A stretch of 64,000 nt of DNA from NCBI GenBank assembly GCA_016284305.1, contig JAEEON010000074.1, forward strand, positions 164,882 through 228,881. Reading direction: 5' to 3'. Of this stretch, positions 35,939 to 44,196 are shown one piece after another. The translations under genes were made by a program, and so were the position numbers. The first letter of the stretch is position 1; every line of letters begins with the position of its first letter. Below the pieces are notes generated by a model, which was given only the letters and a program-made list of their open reading frames with translations, was not told the DNA's origin and did no database searches. Origin of the DNA: Bacteroidales bacterium (lineage in GTDB: Bacteria > Bacteroidota > Bacteroidia > Bacteroidales > F082).

Positions 35939-37000
35939 TATGTATGAGATGAAATCCAAATCGAAAGACAGGCTGAAGAAAGGTTTGGGTTTCCAGACCT
36001 TTGAGATTTGGTCGGTAAGCGAGAGGCCTGTGGGTAAGATATCGCCCTCTTGGAAGTTGCCCGTGAGCATTTCGTATTCGCAAATGTTGATTCCTGCCGT
36101 GAGATGGAAGAAGTCAAGAAACTTGAACGACGGTCCTACATAAAAGTTCTTGAACAGGTTACTGCCTCCAAAACCGACATACAAACCTAGGCTATAGGAG
36201 AACTCTTGGTCAAACTTTTTTATCTCAATATGTTTTTGTCGCACGGTGTCGTTTTCGGGTTCTGTCTTCTTTTTCTTGCTTAGGTCCCACAACATCACGG
36301 AGGCTCCTGCGGTGTAGTCGAACTCCACCTCTCCCCCATTTTTGTTGACGATGCGATAGACGATGCTGCCATCTTCGATTTTGTCAGGGGCGATGGACCA
36401 GTTAGGGGTTCTAAAGGTTTTAAGAGCGATGCCTTGGATGGCGACTACTTTCTTTTTGCGTGCTGTGGCGGCATTGACTTTGGCTTCGGCCTCCTTGGCC
36501 CTTTGTTTGGTGTATTTCAGCTCTTCGTTGGTTCGGATGATTCGTTTTTCCGCTTCTGAGAGGTTGGTCTTGAGTGAGTCGTTGAGCACTCGGTAACGTT
36601 CTGTTTCAACACTTAACTTGCGACTGTTTTCCTTCTCATGCTGTAGGGCTTCTTCTTTCTCTTTGATATTGTTTCTCAGATAGTCGATTTCGCGTTCTTT
36701 TGCCTCTTTGTATAGATCCTCTTTCTCTATGCTGAAACGCTCTTTTTGTTCCATTTTGTCGATGGTTTCTTGCAATAGCGTTGTCTGGGTTTCGAGGTTG
36801 TTGATGTTTTCGATTTGGAGTGTCAATTTCTCCTGCAAAAGCGTTTTTTCGGTTTCGCTGATCTCCAGTTGTTCGATCAAGCTATCCACTTGGTGTCGAA
36901 GTCGGTTTATGGTTGCCAATGAATCCAGCTCTTGGGCATAGGTCTGGATTCCTGTGATCAGCAGCGTAAGTACGAGAATTCTTTTTAGGTAGTTTTTCAT
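35930..37000 (-). CDS. Secreted coiled-coil protein with C-terminal barrel-like region
   Basis: A 356-residue exported protein: signal peptide (about 1-22, ending QTYAQ), then a long heptad-patterned coiled coil (about 25-185, rich in Glu, Lys and Leu), then about 170 residues of alternating strands (YSLGLYVGFGGSNL, GPSFKFLDFFHLTAGINI, FFSLSFDLDFI) that could form a small outer-membrane barrel. This plan suggests an envelope protein spanning the periplasm. No family name is certain. It is on the same strand as the tRNA-Cys upstream but separated from it by that tRNA's terminator. Confidence 0.75.
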   Translation of the reverse strand: MKNYLKRILVLTLLITGIQTYAQELDSLATINRLRHQVDSLIEQLEISETEKTLLQEKLTLQIENINNLETQTTLLQETIDKMEQKERFSIEKEDLYKEAKEREIDYLRNNIKEKEEALQHEKENSRKLSVETERYRVLNDSLKTNLSEAEKRIIRTNEELKYTKQRAKEAEAKVNAATARKKKVVAIQGIALKTFRTPNWSIAPDKIEDGSIVYRIVNKNGGEVEFDYTAGASVMLWDLSKKKKTEPENDTVRQKHIEIKKFDQEFSYSLGLYVGFGGSNLFKNFYVGPSFKFLDFFHLTAGINICEYEMLTGNFQEGDILPTGLSLTDQISKVWKPKPFFSLSFDLDFISYIKK

Positions 37001-37048
37001 GCCATTAAAACTGCATTTCTGCGATTTTAGTTTACGCTGAATAAAAAA

Positions 37049-37067
37049 AGCTCGCCACTAGCGAGCT
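37049..37067 (-). terminator. Terminator of tRNA-Cys
   Basis: A perfect 7-bp stem (AGCTCGC/GCGAGCT, loop of 5) followed on the minus strand by seven T, 7 bases after the tRNA 3' end. Confidence 0.8.
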
Positions 37068-37073
37068 ATTTTG

Positions 37074-37144
37074 AGGTACCTGGCGGATTCGAACCGCCGT
37101 CCCCGGTTTTGCAGACCGATCCCTAACCGCTCGGGCAAGGTACC
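37074..37144 (-). tRNA. tRNA-Cys (anticodon GCA)
   Basis: A 71-base cloverleaf on the minus strand. The acceptor is GGTACCT/AGGTACC, the anticodon loop CTGCAAA gives anticodon GCA, and the T-arm contains GGTTCGAATCC. CCA is not encoded. A promoter (37156-37184) and a terminator (37049-37067) bracket it. Confidence 0.95.
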
Positions 37145-37155
37145 ATTTGCGGGTG

Positions 37156-37184
37156 CAAAGATACAACTTTTTCCTTAACCGCAA
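37156..37184 (-). promoter_or_regulatory. Promoter of tRNA-Cys
   Basis: On the minus strand TTG (37182-37184), 18-base spacer, TATCTTTG (37156-37163), 12 bases before the tRNA. Confidence 0.6.
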
Positions 37185-37191
37185 TGAATTA

Positions 37192-38604
37192 TTAAAAAAT
37201 TAATCCTCTTCCATCCAGTTTCAGGTAATTCCATGCTATGATGGCAACCAGCAATAATCCGCAATAGATGTAGTAATAGGGGAAATCTTTTTTCCTGAAA
37301 CGTGTCATCGCAAAGGCAGCCATGATGAGGATTCCAGGCAATGCAGGAAGATGGTAACGCTCGCTGTTTACAGCGAAAGAGAAGGCAATCATCAGAACAT
37401 AAACCAAGGTAAAGCTTCCTATCAACCTGAAGTTTCTGATTTTTTTGTCTCGGATGGCTACGACGAAGCACCACATCGCAAAGAATGCCAAGTAGTTCTT
37501 CACGAAGTAAGTTCCATTCATCATCTTTTGGTTGGGGTTTGCCACTTCTACCAAGTTTGTTAAGGGTAGGGCAAAAACGCCGGGAGCCATGGTTTTGTAG
37601 TTCGCATATTCGGCATATTTAAAACCGGCATAGTCGTATTTCACCATTAAATAGTTGCTCTCTGTATAGTTCACCTGGAAGGTAAAGATGATCTCCTTCC
37701 CTATCGGTGTTAACATAAAGGCAGTGATTACGAGCGCTATAGCTCCGATAATGATTGTTTTTGCCTTATTTGACAGCAGTTTTTTCTCCGTAAATAGGAT
37801 CATGACGAGATAACTGCCAATGAGGATCATGCCTATCGTGGTGCGGAATCCGAAGCTCAATGCTGTTAGTAGGATACATAATAGGATTGGACCTAGGGTA
37901 TAGCGTTTGTTCCGAATCATGTTGTCGAAACGTTCCAGTGCGATTATGGTCACAAAGAGCATCTCGGTCTCTTTCATGTAAGTTCCGTTGTAGTGGATAA
38001 ACTGGGGCATGAATAAGGCCATGATGGCCGCTAGTTTTGCGGTCTTTTCGTCAAGGCTGCGTGCGGTTAGCTTATAGATGGAAACGCACATCACCGCACT
38101 CAACAAGGCCTTCAGTATTCTTGGTCCCAAGGTGTTGCAGCCGAAAATGGTGTATAAGCCGGTGAGATAAAGTGTATAGCCTTGGTCTGAGAATCCCATC
38201 GTGTGGGCGTTGAGTTGTTGGAAGATGGCTTTGAAATAGCCTTCTCTTGCCAGTTGTGACAGGTAAACCGCGGTCTCGTGGTAATGTCGGCTGTCGGCAG
38301 CGGCATATTCCATGGGGAAGCCGTTTTCTTTTAGATAATAGAAATAGATTCCGACGACAAACAATGCTCTTAAGGCAAAGGCGGTCCAAAACAATTTCTT
38401 GATGAAGGTCTTGGTCTCGTCTTTTCGCCAGTAGTGATGGCAACAATAGGTCATGAGGAAGAACAGCATCACTGTTGCTATGCCCCAGGCCATCCACTGC
38501 CCGTTCAGTGCGTGGTCGCGGAAGAGCAGGCTCACGATGAGCAGGGCGACGGCATAGATGCCGATGCCAAGGATGTTAAAATGCCGGTGCAGTCTTTCGG
38601 GCAT
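37192..38604 (-). CDS. Multi-pass membrane protein, GT39/ArnT-like glycosyltransferase
   Basis: A 470-residue inner-membrane protein with about 10-12 hydrophobic helices. The first large loop (about 100-130) holds AADSRHYHETA, where acidic residues sit as in the GT-C fold of GT39-type enzymes that use polyprenyl-linked sugars. NAHTMGFSDQGYTLYL and GPRILKALLSA follow, as in dolichol/undecaprenyl-mannosyltransferase-like proteins. It probably transfers a sugar to protein or lipid at the outer face of the inner membrane. Its ATG overlaps the stop of the BACON lipoprotein gene (TAATG), so they are coupled. Confidence 0.7.
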   Translation of the reverse strand: MPERLHRHFNILGIGIYAVALLIVSLLFRDHALNGQWMAWGIATVMLFFLMTYCCHHYWRKDETKTFIKKLFWTAFALRALFVVGIYFYYLKENGFPMEYAAADSRHYHETAVYLSQLAREGYFKAIFQQLNAHTMGFSDQGYTLYLTGLYTIFGCNTLGPRILKALLSAVMCVSIYKLTARSLDEKTAKLAAIMALFMPQFIHYNGTYMKETEMLFVTIIALERFDNMIRNKRYTLGPILLCILLTALSFGFRTTIGMILIGSYLVMILFTEKKLLSNKAKTIIIGAIALVITAFMLTPIGKEIIFTFQVNYTESNYLMVKYDYAGFKYAEYANYKTMAPGVFALPLTNLVEVANPNQKMMNGTYFVKNYLAFFAMWCFVVAIRDKKIRNFRLIGSFTLVYVLMIAFSFAVNSERYHLPALPGILIMAAFAMTRFRKKDFPYYYIYCGLLLVAIIAWNYLKLDGRGLIF

Positions 38605-39410
38605 TAGCGTTCCACAGTGATGATGGGTCCGTGTTCTTTCTTTAACACCTTTTTAGGATTGATGTTGAGGCTTTTACGTTCGTCTGACACTCTTGCCAGA
38701 TAGAGTTTCTCAAATCGATGAGGATAGAACTCGTCACTGAATTGGAAACGGTCGGTAGTCAGCAGGCGGATGGTGGCATGGTAATCCTCCACGACGTTGG
38801 TATCTACTCTGAAGTTGATATAGAGGCTATCGCCCAAGGGGTAATAGATGTAGTCGTAGGCATAGTAAATGGTGTCGCCGTGTTTGGTATGGATCTGATA
38901 GCCAGTGCTGTCTTCCATGAAATAGAAGAACCAGTTGTCGTAGCTCTCGTCGATGTAATAATCCCAGTGTTCGTAAGAGTCGTCGATGTAGTCGTCCTTA
39001 TAGTCGGTGGCCCAGCGTTCGTATTCGTAGAGGTACCAGAACTTGTTATGGATATGTGTGATGACCACTTTTTCTTGGCTGATTTTGATGTTGTTTTGAA
39101 TCTTTCCGTTCTCCGATGCTATGGTGATGACGGTTGAACGGTCGTCGAGGCTGATGTTGGGATCGATATCGATTTTGACGACGCCATTTCCTTTACCATT
39201 AATCGGGGTGGCGTGGACCCAGTCGATATGCTCGTTGATGTCAACCACCCAGTTGCAGTCGGCGTCAATGCTCACGATTTCGGAGCCGCCTACGGAGGTG
39301 AAGTACATCTCTTCTTTCGACACTTTGAGGTGGATTTTCTTGCCGCACGAGGTGCAGTACAGGGTAATGGTGACGACTACGGTAAGCAGCCAGAGGAGGC
39401 GTTTGTTCAT
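38604..39410 (-). CDS. BACON-domain-like lipoprotein
   Basis: A 268-residue lipoprotein with lipobox CTSC (lipidated Cys22). Residues about 28-112 resemble a BACON domain, a beta-sandwich common in Bacteroidetes surface proteins, with the usual WVVDINEHIDWVHATPINGKG tryptophan spacing (shown in part: CNWVVDIN). The region about 120-175 is rich in Tyr, Asp and Trp (YEYERWATDY, SYEHWDYYIDESYDNW), a composition seen in carbohydrate- or calcium-binding surfaces. Function unknown. It lies between a DUF6266 gene (18 bases upstream) and the coupled GT39-like gene. Confidence 0.7.
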   Translation of the reverse strand: MNKRLLWLLTVVVTITLYCTSCGKKIHLKVSKEEMYFTSVGGSEIVSIDADCNWVVDINEHIDWVHATPINGKGNGVVKIDIDPNISLDDRSTVITIASENGKIQNNIKISQEKVVITHIHNKFWYLYEYERWATDYKDDYIDDSYEHWDYYIDESYDNWFFYFMEDSTGYQIHTKHGDTIYYAYDYIYYPLGDSLYINFRVDTNVVEDYHATIRLLTTDRFQFSDEFYPHRFEKLYLARVSDERKSLNINPKKVLKKEHGPIITVER

Positions 39411-39428
39411 GGTTATAGTATTTTATGG

Positions 39429-40073
39429 TTATTCTTCTTCGATGTCGTAAACGTGTTCTTCGACGTTGATTTCGCCGAGGTAAAGGCTATTGCTGATTCG
39501 GTCTTCCTTTTTGTTGGTGAAGGCCAGATAGGCGTGGAAGCCTCCGGTGAGGCTGTTATCGAGTATTTGGAGGCAATATTTGTCCTTGCGGGTTTCTTTT
39601 TTGACTTCCCAGACAGCGATTTCCTGTTCCGGATTGTAGAGGAGCACCACTGCTTTGTCGGTGTCTTTGGCAGCGATCTCCCCGCTATTGTCCTCCCAGC
39701 GGAAGATGGCCACATGGTCGCTGATGCTGGCGCTGGCTTTTTGTGGTGCACAGAGGCTTCCTTCGCAGATGCGCACGTGACTGTAGTTGAGGCTCTCACC
39801 TTCGAAGGCGGTGCGCATCAGGCTGGAGGTGGCGGCTTGGTAGGCATTCTGGTTGGATTTGCGTTCCACGAAAGCCAGCTTGAGGAACTCTTTGAGGGGT
39901 TTCAAGAAGGCGTTGGCCTGTTGCATCTTGCTTCGTTGCTTCAGTTGCCCCTCCGACTTCCTGTCGTTCGGGGTTGGAAGCGACCGTACGTAAACGCCGT
40001 TTTTGCCGTTTACGATCACCACCTTTCCGAGCTTGCCGGATATCATGCCGTTAAATAGGTTTGCTTTGGCCAT
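39429..40073 (-). CDS. DUF6266-like protein
   Basis: A 214-residue soluble protein whose start, MAKANLFNGMISGKLGKVV, and following VYVRSLPTPND match the pattern of the DUF6266 group of Bacteroidetes proteins. There is no signal peptide or membrane segment. Its role is unknown; a structural, phage-related origin has been suggested for similar proteins but nothing here proves it. It has its own -7 box (TATTTTTG, minus, 40089-40096) and heads a probable unit with the BACON lipoprotein and the GT39-like protein. Confidence 0.7.
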   Translation of the reverse strand: MAKANLFNGMISGKLGKVVIVNGKNGVYVRSLPTPNDRKSEGQLKQRSKMQQANAFLKPLKEFLKLAFVERKSNQNAYQAATSSLMRTAFEGESLNYSHVRICEGSLCAPQKASASISDHVAIFRWEDNSGEIAAKDTDKAVVLLYNPEQEIAVWEVKKETRKDKYCLQILDNSLTGGFHAYLAFTNKKEDRISNSLYLGEINVEEHVYDIEEE

Positions 40074-40305
40074 GTCTTATTTTTTGTGCAAAAATACAAT
40101 TATTTGTTGCATATCGCCACATTCTTCAATTTTTTATTAAATATTTTCTACACATCAAAAATAATCTTATTTGTTTTTATTTCGGTGCTTATTCGGTTTT
40201 TACCGAATGAGCTACAAATTATTATTGGCATATATATATTGTATTCTCGCGATTTGCTTCTTTGCTTCCGCTCGTTTTTTCCCGTCTGTTATCAACAAAA
40301 TCCAT

Positions 40306-40313
40306 TATCTTTG
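40306..40313 (+). promoter_or_regulatory. -7 box of the DUF4175-ybeY unit
   Basis: TATCTTTG 19 bases before the ATG at 40333. The -33 element is weak. The rest of the 259-base gap is AT-rich and shows no gene. Confidence 0.5.
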
Positions 40314-40332
40314 CACCTTAATTTAAAAAAGC

Positions 40333-43300
40333 ATGGCCGCACAACAGGCATTGATTGACAAGATTGAAGGGTTCGCGAGGAAGTTCTACCTCAACCGCCT
40401 TTTGCAGGGCGTACTGATTGGCGCTGCCCTCTGGATTGTCTTTTTCCTCCTGTTGAATGCTCTCGAGTACTTCTCCTGGTTCTCCTCTAAAGTGCGCTTT
40501 GTGCTACTGCTCTTGCTCGTTCTTGGCAGTGCTTTCGTTGTGGTGTTCTATTTCCTGATCCCACTCTTTAACCTGCTTCGGTATCGCAAGAAGATGTCTA
40601 TCGAACAAGCCTCTCTCCTGATCGGCAAGTTCTTCCCTGACATTCAAGATAAGCTCCTCAACACGGTACAGCTGAGTCAAGCTTACACTGGCGATACTTC
40701 CAATGAACTGCTTCTCGCCACCATCGAGCAGCGTACCCAACAGCTCTCCCCGATCCGGTTCTCGGATGCTGTCGATCTTCGTAGTAACCGTAAATACCTG
40801 TGGATTTTCCTTGCTCTTTTGCTCTTGCTTCTTGCTTTGGTCTTCTTCCTTCCTCGCTTTGCCGTGCAGCCTACGCAACGCATCCTTAACTACGAACAAC
40901 ATTTCGACAAGCCCCTTCCCTTTTCTGTTCAACTCTCCGCTGACGATCTGGAAATCAATCAAGGTGCCGATCTCACTTATTCAATCCATGTCGAAGGCTC
41001 CCATATTCCCGATGCCTTTTATGTGAAAAGCTCGCTTGGCCAACAGGTCTTTTCAAAGGTTTCAGTTAACGATTACAGCTATGTCTTCAAGAACGTTTAC
41101 CATGATCTGAGTTTTCAGGTGATTGGTGGTGACTATGTCAGCAAACCGATTTACCTTAAGGTTCACCCAAACCCTGTCCTCCTCTCCTATCAATGCAAAG
41201 TCGATTATCCCAACTATATCCATCGGGCAACGGAAACTTTTGAAGGCAAAACACGTCTGCTGGTTCCCCAGGGTTCCTTGTTGAGTTTTAACTTTTCCTT
41301 GCGTGATGCCGACTCTGCTTTCATTGTCCGTGACTCGATCCTTACTCCCTTGCCTCTCCTTGACGGCCGTGCCGACTATTCCATGACGGCGTCTGCCTCA
41401 ACCGCACTCGATTTCTATTGCCGAAATCTCTGGTCGGATAAGTTTGATCCCATCAAGTTCTCTGTTGATGTCCTTCCCGATGCTTATCCCGACATTCGTG
41501 TTGAGTCGTTCGATGAGGCCCTCTCCACCCAAGTGTATTACTCCGGCTTGATTGCTGATGACTATGGTTTCAGCAAGTTGACTTTCAACTGTCAGATCAA
41601 ACAGCCCGTGGAACGGACCATCGTGTTGCCGGTGGCCTTCGATCGTAATCAAACCCGGACGTCTTTCTTCTATCATTTCAATATGGATAGTCTCGGCATA
41701 CTTCCGGGTCAGAACTTGGAGGTCTTTTTCGAGGTTTGGGACAACGATGGCTTCCATGGTCCCAAGTCGAAACGCTCTGAGACTTTCTCCTATTACAAGC
41801 CTTCCAAAGTCGCTCTCGACTCTGTTGCGGAACAAACCGAGAATGACATTATGGATCGTATGACTGAACGTTCAGATGAAGCCAATAAATTGAAGGACGA
41901 CATCGAAAAAATGCTTCAAGAACTTACTTCGAAGAAAGAACTTGATTGGTCTGACAAAGAGAAGATCAAGGAGTTGTTGGAAAAACAAAGTGAGATCGAA
42001 GAGGAATGGAATAAGTTACAGGATGAGCAACAGAAGCTTAGCGATTTCATGAAAGAGAATGAAATTGCCAATGAGGATTTGCTCAAAAAACAGAAAATGA
42101 TCAATGAGCTGTTCGATGAATTGATACCCGAGGATCTGAAGAAAATGATGGAGGAAATCGAGAAATTGCTCGATGAAATGCCTCGAGACAAGCTCCAACA
42201 AATGCTTCAGGACATGAAGCAAGACAATATGAAAATGCAGGATCTTCTTGACCGTAACCTTTCTTTGCTTGAGCAACTGAGGATGGAAAAGGATCTTAAC
42301 GACTTGATGGACAAGCTTAACGAGTTGGGTGAGAAGCTTGAAAAGAATTCCGATGAAACCACCTCTGCGGAAGAAGCTAAAAAGTCCTTCGACGAGATGA
42401 TGCAAAAACTCGATAGCTTGATTGATAAGAACAAGACTTTGTCGGATCCTTTCTCCGTTCAAAAAGATGAAGAGCTTCAAAAACAGATTGATAAAGACCT
42501 TGAAGAAGCGGCTTCTGAAGAGAAAGATGCAGGTCAAAAGGAACCTTCTGAAGGACAACAAGATCCAGAAGGTGATCAGGATTCTGACAATGAACAATCA
42601 TCAGGGGATGAACAAAATGTTGAGTCTGGTGATCAACAGCAACAGCAGCAGCAACAAAGCAGCAAAAGCTCTCAAAAGAAACAGTCCGCTGGTAAGAAGA
42701 TGCAACAAATGGCCTCTTCGATGATGATGCAGATGAATGCCTCTGGCGAAGAACAGTTGGCTGAGGATGCTCATTTAGTGCGTATTCTTTTAGAAAACGT
42801 GGTTCGCTCGTCGCATCAAGAAGAAGCTTTGATGAGTGCCATTGGCAGGATGCGGAATGATGATCCTTCTATCGTTGATAAGATTGTCCGTCAGAAAGAA
42901 ATCGCCGACAATTTCGATATGGTCAAAGACTCGCTCAAGGCTATGGGCCTACGTCAGCCGATGATCAAGAACTATATTTTCGACGAGCTAGAAGTCATAG
43001 AAGTTCAAACCGATAATGCGCTTAAGCATCTCAATGACCTTTATCTTTCTATCGCTGTTGCCAATCAACAAACGGCTTTGCAATCGATGAATAACCTTGC
43101 TTTGATGCTAGCTGAGTCGTTGGAGGAGATGGAGAATTCTATGCAAGGTGCCGGTAAACCAAGTCGTAGCAAGCCTAAATCTGGCCAACAGAATCAGTCG
43201 ATGAAGAACATGCAGGACCTTCAGAAGCAACTTGGCGAGCAGCTTAAGCAGATGCAACAACAGATGAACCAGAACAATAGTCAACTTTCAAAACAACTTT

Positions 43301-43728
43301 CTGAAGAGTTGGCTCGCATGGCAGCTGAGCAGGAGATGATTCGTCAGGGTATGCAGCAGATGCTTGACGAGATGAAGAAAAATGGTCAGGTTGGTGATGA
43401 TGGTTTGAATCAGATTATGAAGGATATGGAGCGTTTGGAAGAGGATATTGTGAATAAGCGCATCACGAATCAAACGCTTGAAAGAAACCGTCAGATTCTC
43501 TCTCGAATGCTTGAATCTGAGAAAGCCCAACAGAAACGAGACCAAGATGAGAAACGGAAGTCGAATGAGTTTAAAGGTTCTAAGTTTGATCGTTCTATTG
43601 ACGAGCTTTTCTATGAACAGACGCTGAAGAAAAACCAGGAATTCTTGAAACAAAATCCGATTCTATATCAGCCTTATTATAAGGCGAAGATTAATGAGTA
43701 TTATCTGAAGAAAAACCAACGCCCATGA
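40333..43728 (+). CDS. DUF4175-family membrane protein with glutamine-rich coiled coil
   Basis: A 1131-residue protein typical of the Bacteroidetes DUF4175 family. Three hydrophobic helices near the N-terminus (about 21-45, 53-80 and 155-178) anchor it in the inner membrane. A beta-rich part (about 190-500) is followed by a very long charged and glutamine-rich coiled coil (about 505-1131), broken by a low-complexity acidic/Gln stretch (about 745-795, with eight consecutive Gln). Function is unknown; conserved placement beside ybeY and mnmG suggests a housekeeping envelope role. The ybeY ATG overlaps its stop (ATGA). Confidence 0.85.
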   Translation: MAAQQALIDKIEGFARKFYLNRLLQGVLIGAALWIVFFLLLNALEYFSWFSSKVRFVLLLLLVLGSAFVVVFYFLIPLFNLLRYRKKMSIEQASLLIGKFFPDIQDKLLNTVQLSQAYTGDTSNELLLATIEQRTQQLSPIRFSDAVDLRSNRKYLWIFLALLLLLLALVFFLPRFAVQPTQRILNYEQHFDKPLPFSVQLSADDLEINQGADLTYSIHVEGSHIPDAFYVKSSLGQQVFSKVSVNDYSYVFKNVYHDLSFQVIGGDYVSKPIYLKVHPNPVLLSYQCKVDYPNYIHRATETFEGKTRLLVPQGSLLSFNFSLRDADSAFIVRDSILTPLPLLDGRADYSMTASASTALDFYCRNLWSDKFDPIKFSVDVLPDAYPDIRVESFDEALSTQVYYSGLIADDYGFSKLTFNCQIKQPVERTIVLPVAFDRNQTRTSFFYHFNMDSLGILPGQNLEVFFEVWDNDGFHGPKSKRSETFSYYKPSKVALDSVAEQTENDIMDRMTERSDEANKLKDDIEKMLQELTSKKELDWSDKEKIKELLEKQSEIEEEWNKLQDEQQKLSDFMKENEIANEDLLKKQKMINELFDELIPEDLKKMMEEIEKLLDEMPRDKLQQMLQDMKQDNMKMQDLLDRNLSLLEQLRMEKDLNDLMDKLNELGEKLEKNSDETTSAEEAKKSFDEMMQKLDSLIDKNKTLSDPFSVQKDEELQKQIDKDLEEAASEEKDAGQKEPSEGQQDPEGDQDSDNEQSSGDEQNVESGDQQQQQQQQSSKSSQKKQSAGKKMQQMASSMMMQMNASGEEQLAEDAHLVRILLENVVRSSHQEEALMSAIGRMRNDDPSIVDKIVRQKEIADNFDMVKDSLKAMGLRQPMIKNYIFDELEVIEVQTDNALKHLNDLYLSIAVANQQTALQSMNNLALMLAESLEEMENSMQGAGKPSRSKPKSGQQNQSMKNMQDLQKQLGEQLKQMQQQMNQNNSQLSKQLSEELARMAAEQEMIRQGMQQMLDEMKKNGQVGDDGLNQIMKDMERLEEDIVNKRITNQTLERNRQILSRMLESEKAQQKRDQDEKRKSNEFKGSKFDRSIDELFYEQTLKKNQEFLKQNPILYQPYYKAKINEYYLKKNQRP

Positions 43729-44144
43729 TACGTTTTACCGCCATTGATTTAGCCATGCCTGACATTGATATGGGTCGGGTTCGTTTGTGGATCGAGCAAG
43801 TCGTCGATGCAGAAGGATATAGGGTAGGGGAGTTATATTATTATTTTTGCAGTGATGATGCATTATTGCGCATCAATCAGGAGCGTTTAGGCCATGATTT
43901 TTATACGGATATCGTTACTTTTCCGTTAGTTGAGGAGGGATTGTTTATTTCCAGTGAGTTTTGTATCAGCCTTGACCGTGTTGCTGACAACGCGCAATCT
44001 TTTGGTCGGTGTTATGAGAGTGAACTTCATCGGGTGATTATTCATGGGGTGTTGCATTTGATCGGTTTTGATGATCATACTGACGAAGATCGCTTGAGGA
44101 TGCGTGATAAAGAGGAAGAATGCTTAAAACTATTATTTAAATAA
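43725..44144 (+). CDS. ybeY: Endoribonuclease YbeY (rRNA maturation factor)
   Basis: A 139-residue metal-dependent RNase that takes part in 16S rRNA 3'-end maturation and ribosome quality control. The zinc-binding motif HGVLHLIGFDDH (H-x3-H-x5-H) near residue 107 identifies it. Starts on the overlapping ATGA of the DUF4175 gene. Confidence 0.95.
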   Translation: MIRFTAIDLAMPDIDMGRVRLWIEQVVDAEGYRVGELYYYFCSDDALLRINQERLGHDFYTDIVTFPLVEEGLFISSEFCISLDRVADNAQSFGRCYESELHRVIIHGVLHLIGFDDHTDEDRLRMRDKEEECLKLLFK

Positions 44145-44169
44145 TTGATTATCAACTATATAATATAAC

Positions 44170-44185
44170 TGTTTCATATGAAACA
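44170..44185. promoter_or_regulatory. parS-like 16-bp palindrome upstream of mnmG
   Basis: TGTTTCATATGAAACA, a perfect palindrome that matches the ParB-binding consensus TGTTTCACGTGAAACA at 14 of 16 positions (central CG replaced by TA). It lies 11 bases before the mnmG start, so it could also be an operator. Confidence 0.4.
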
Positions 44186-44196
44186 CTAAATTTGGG

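Noticed and set aside
40086..40358. 90-residue hydrophobic frame in the gap before DUF4175
   Set aside because: It arises from T-rich non-coding sequence, contains the promoter box and overlaps the start of the DUF4175 gene in another frame.
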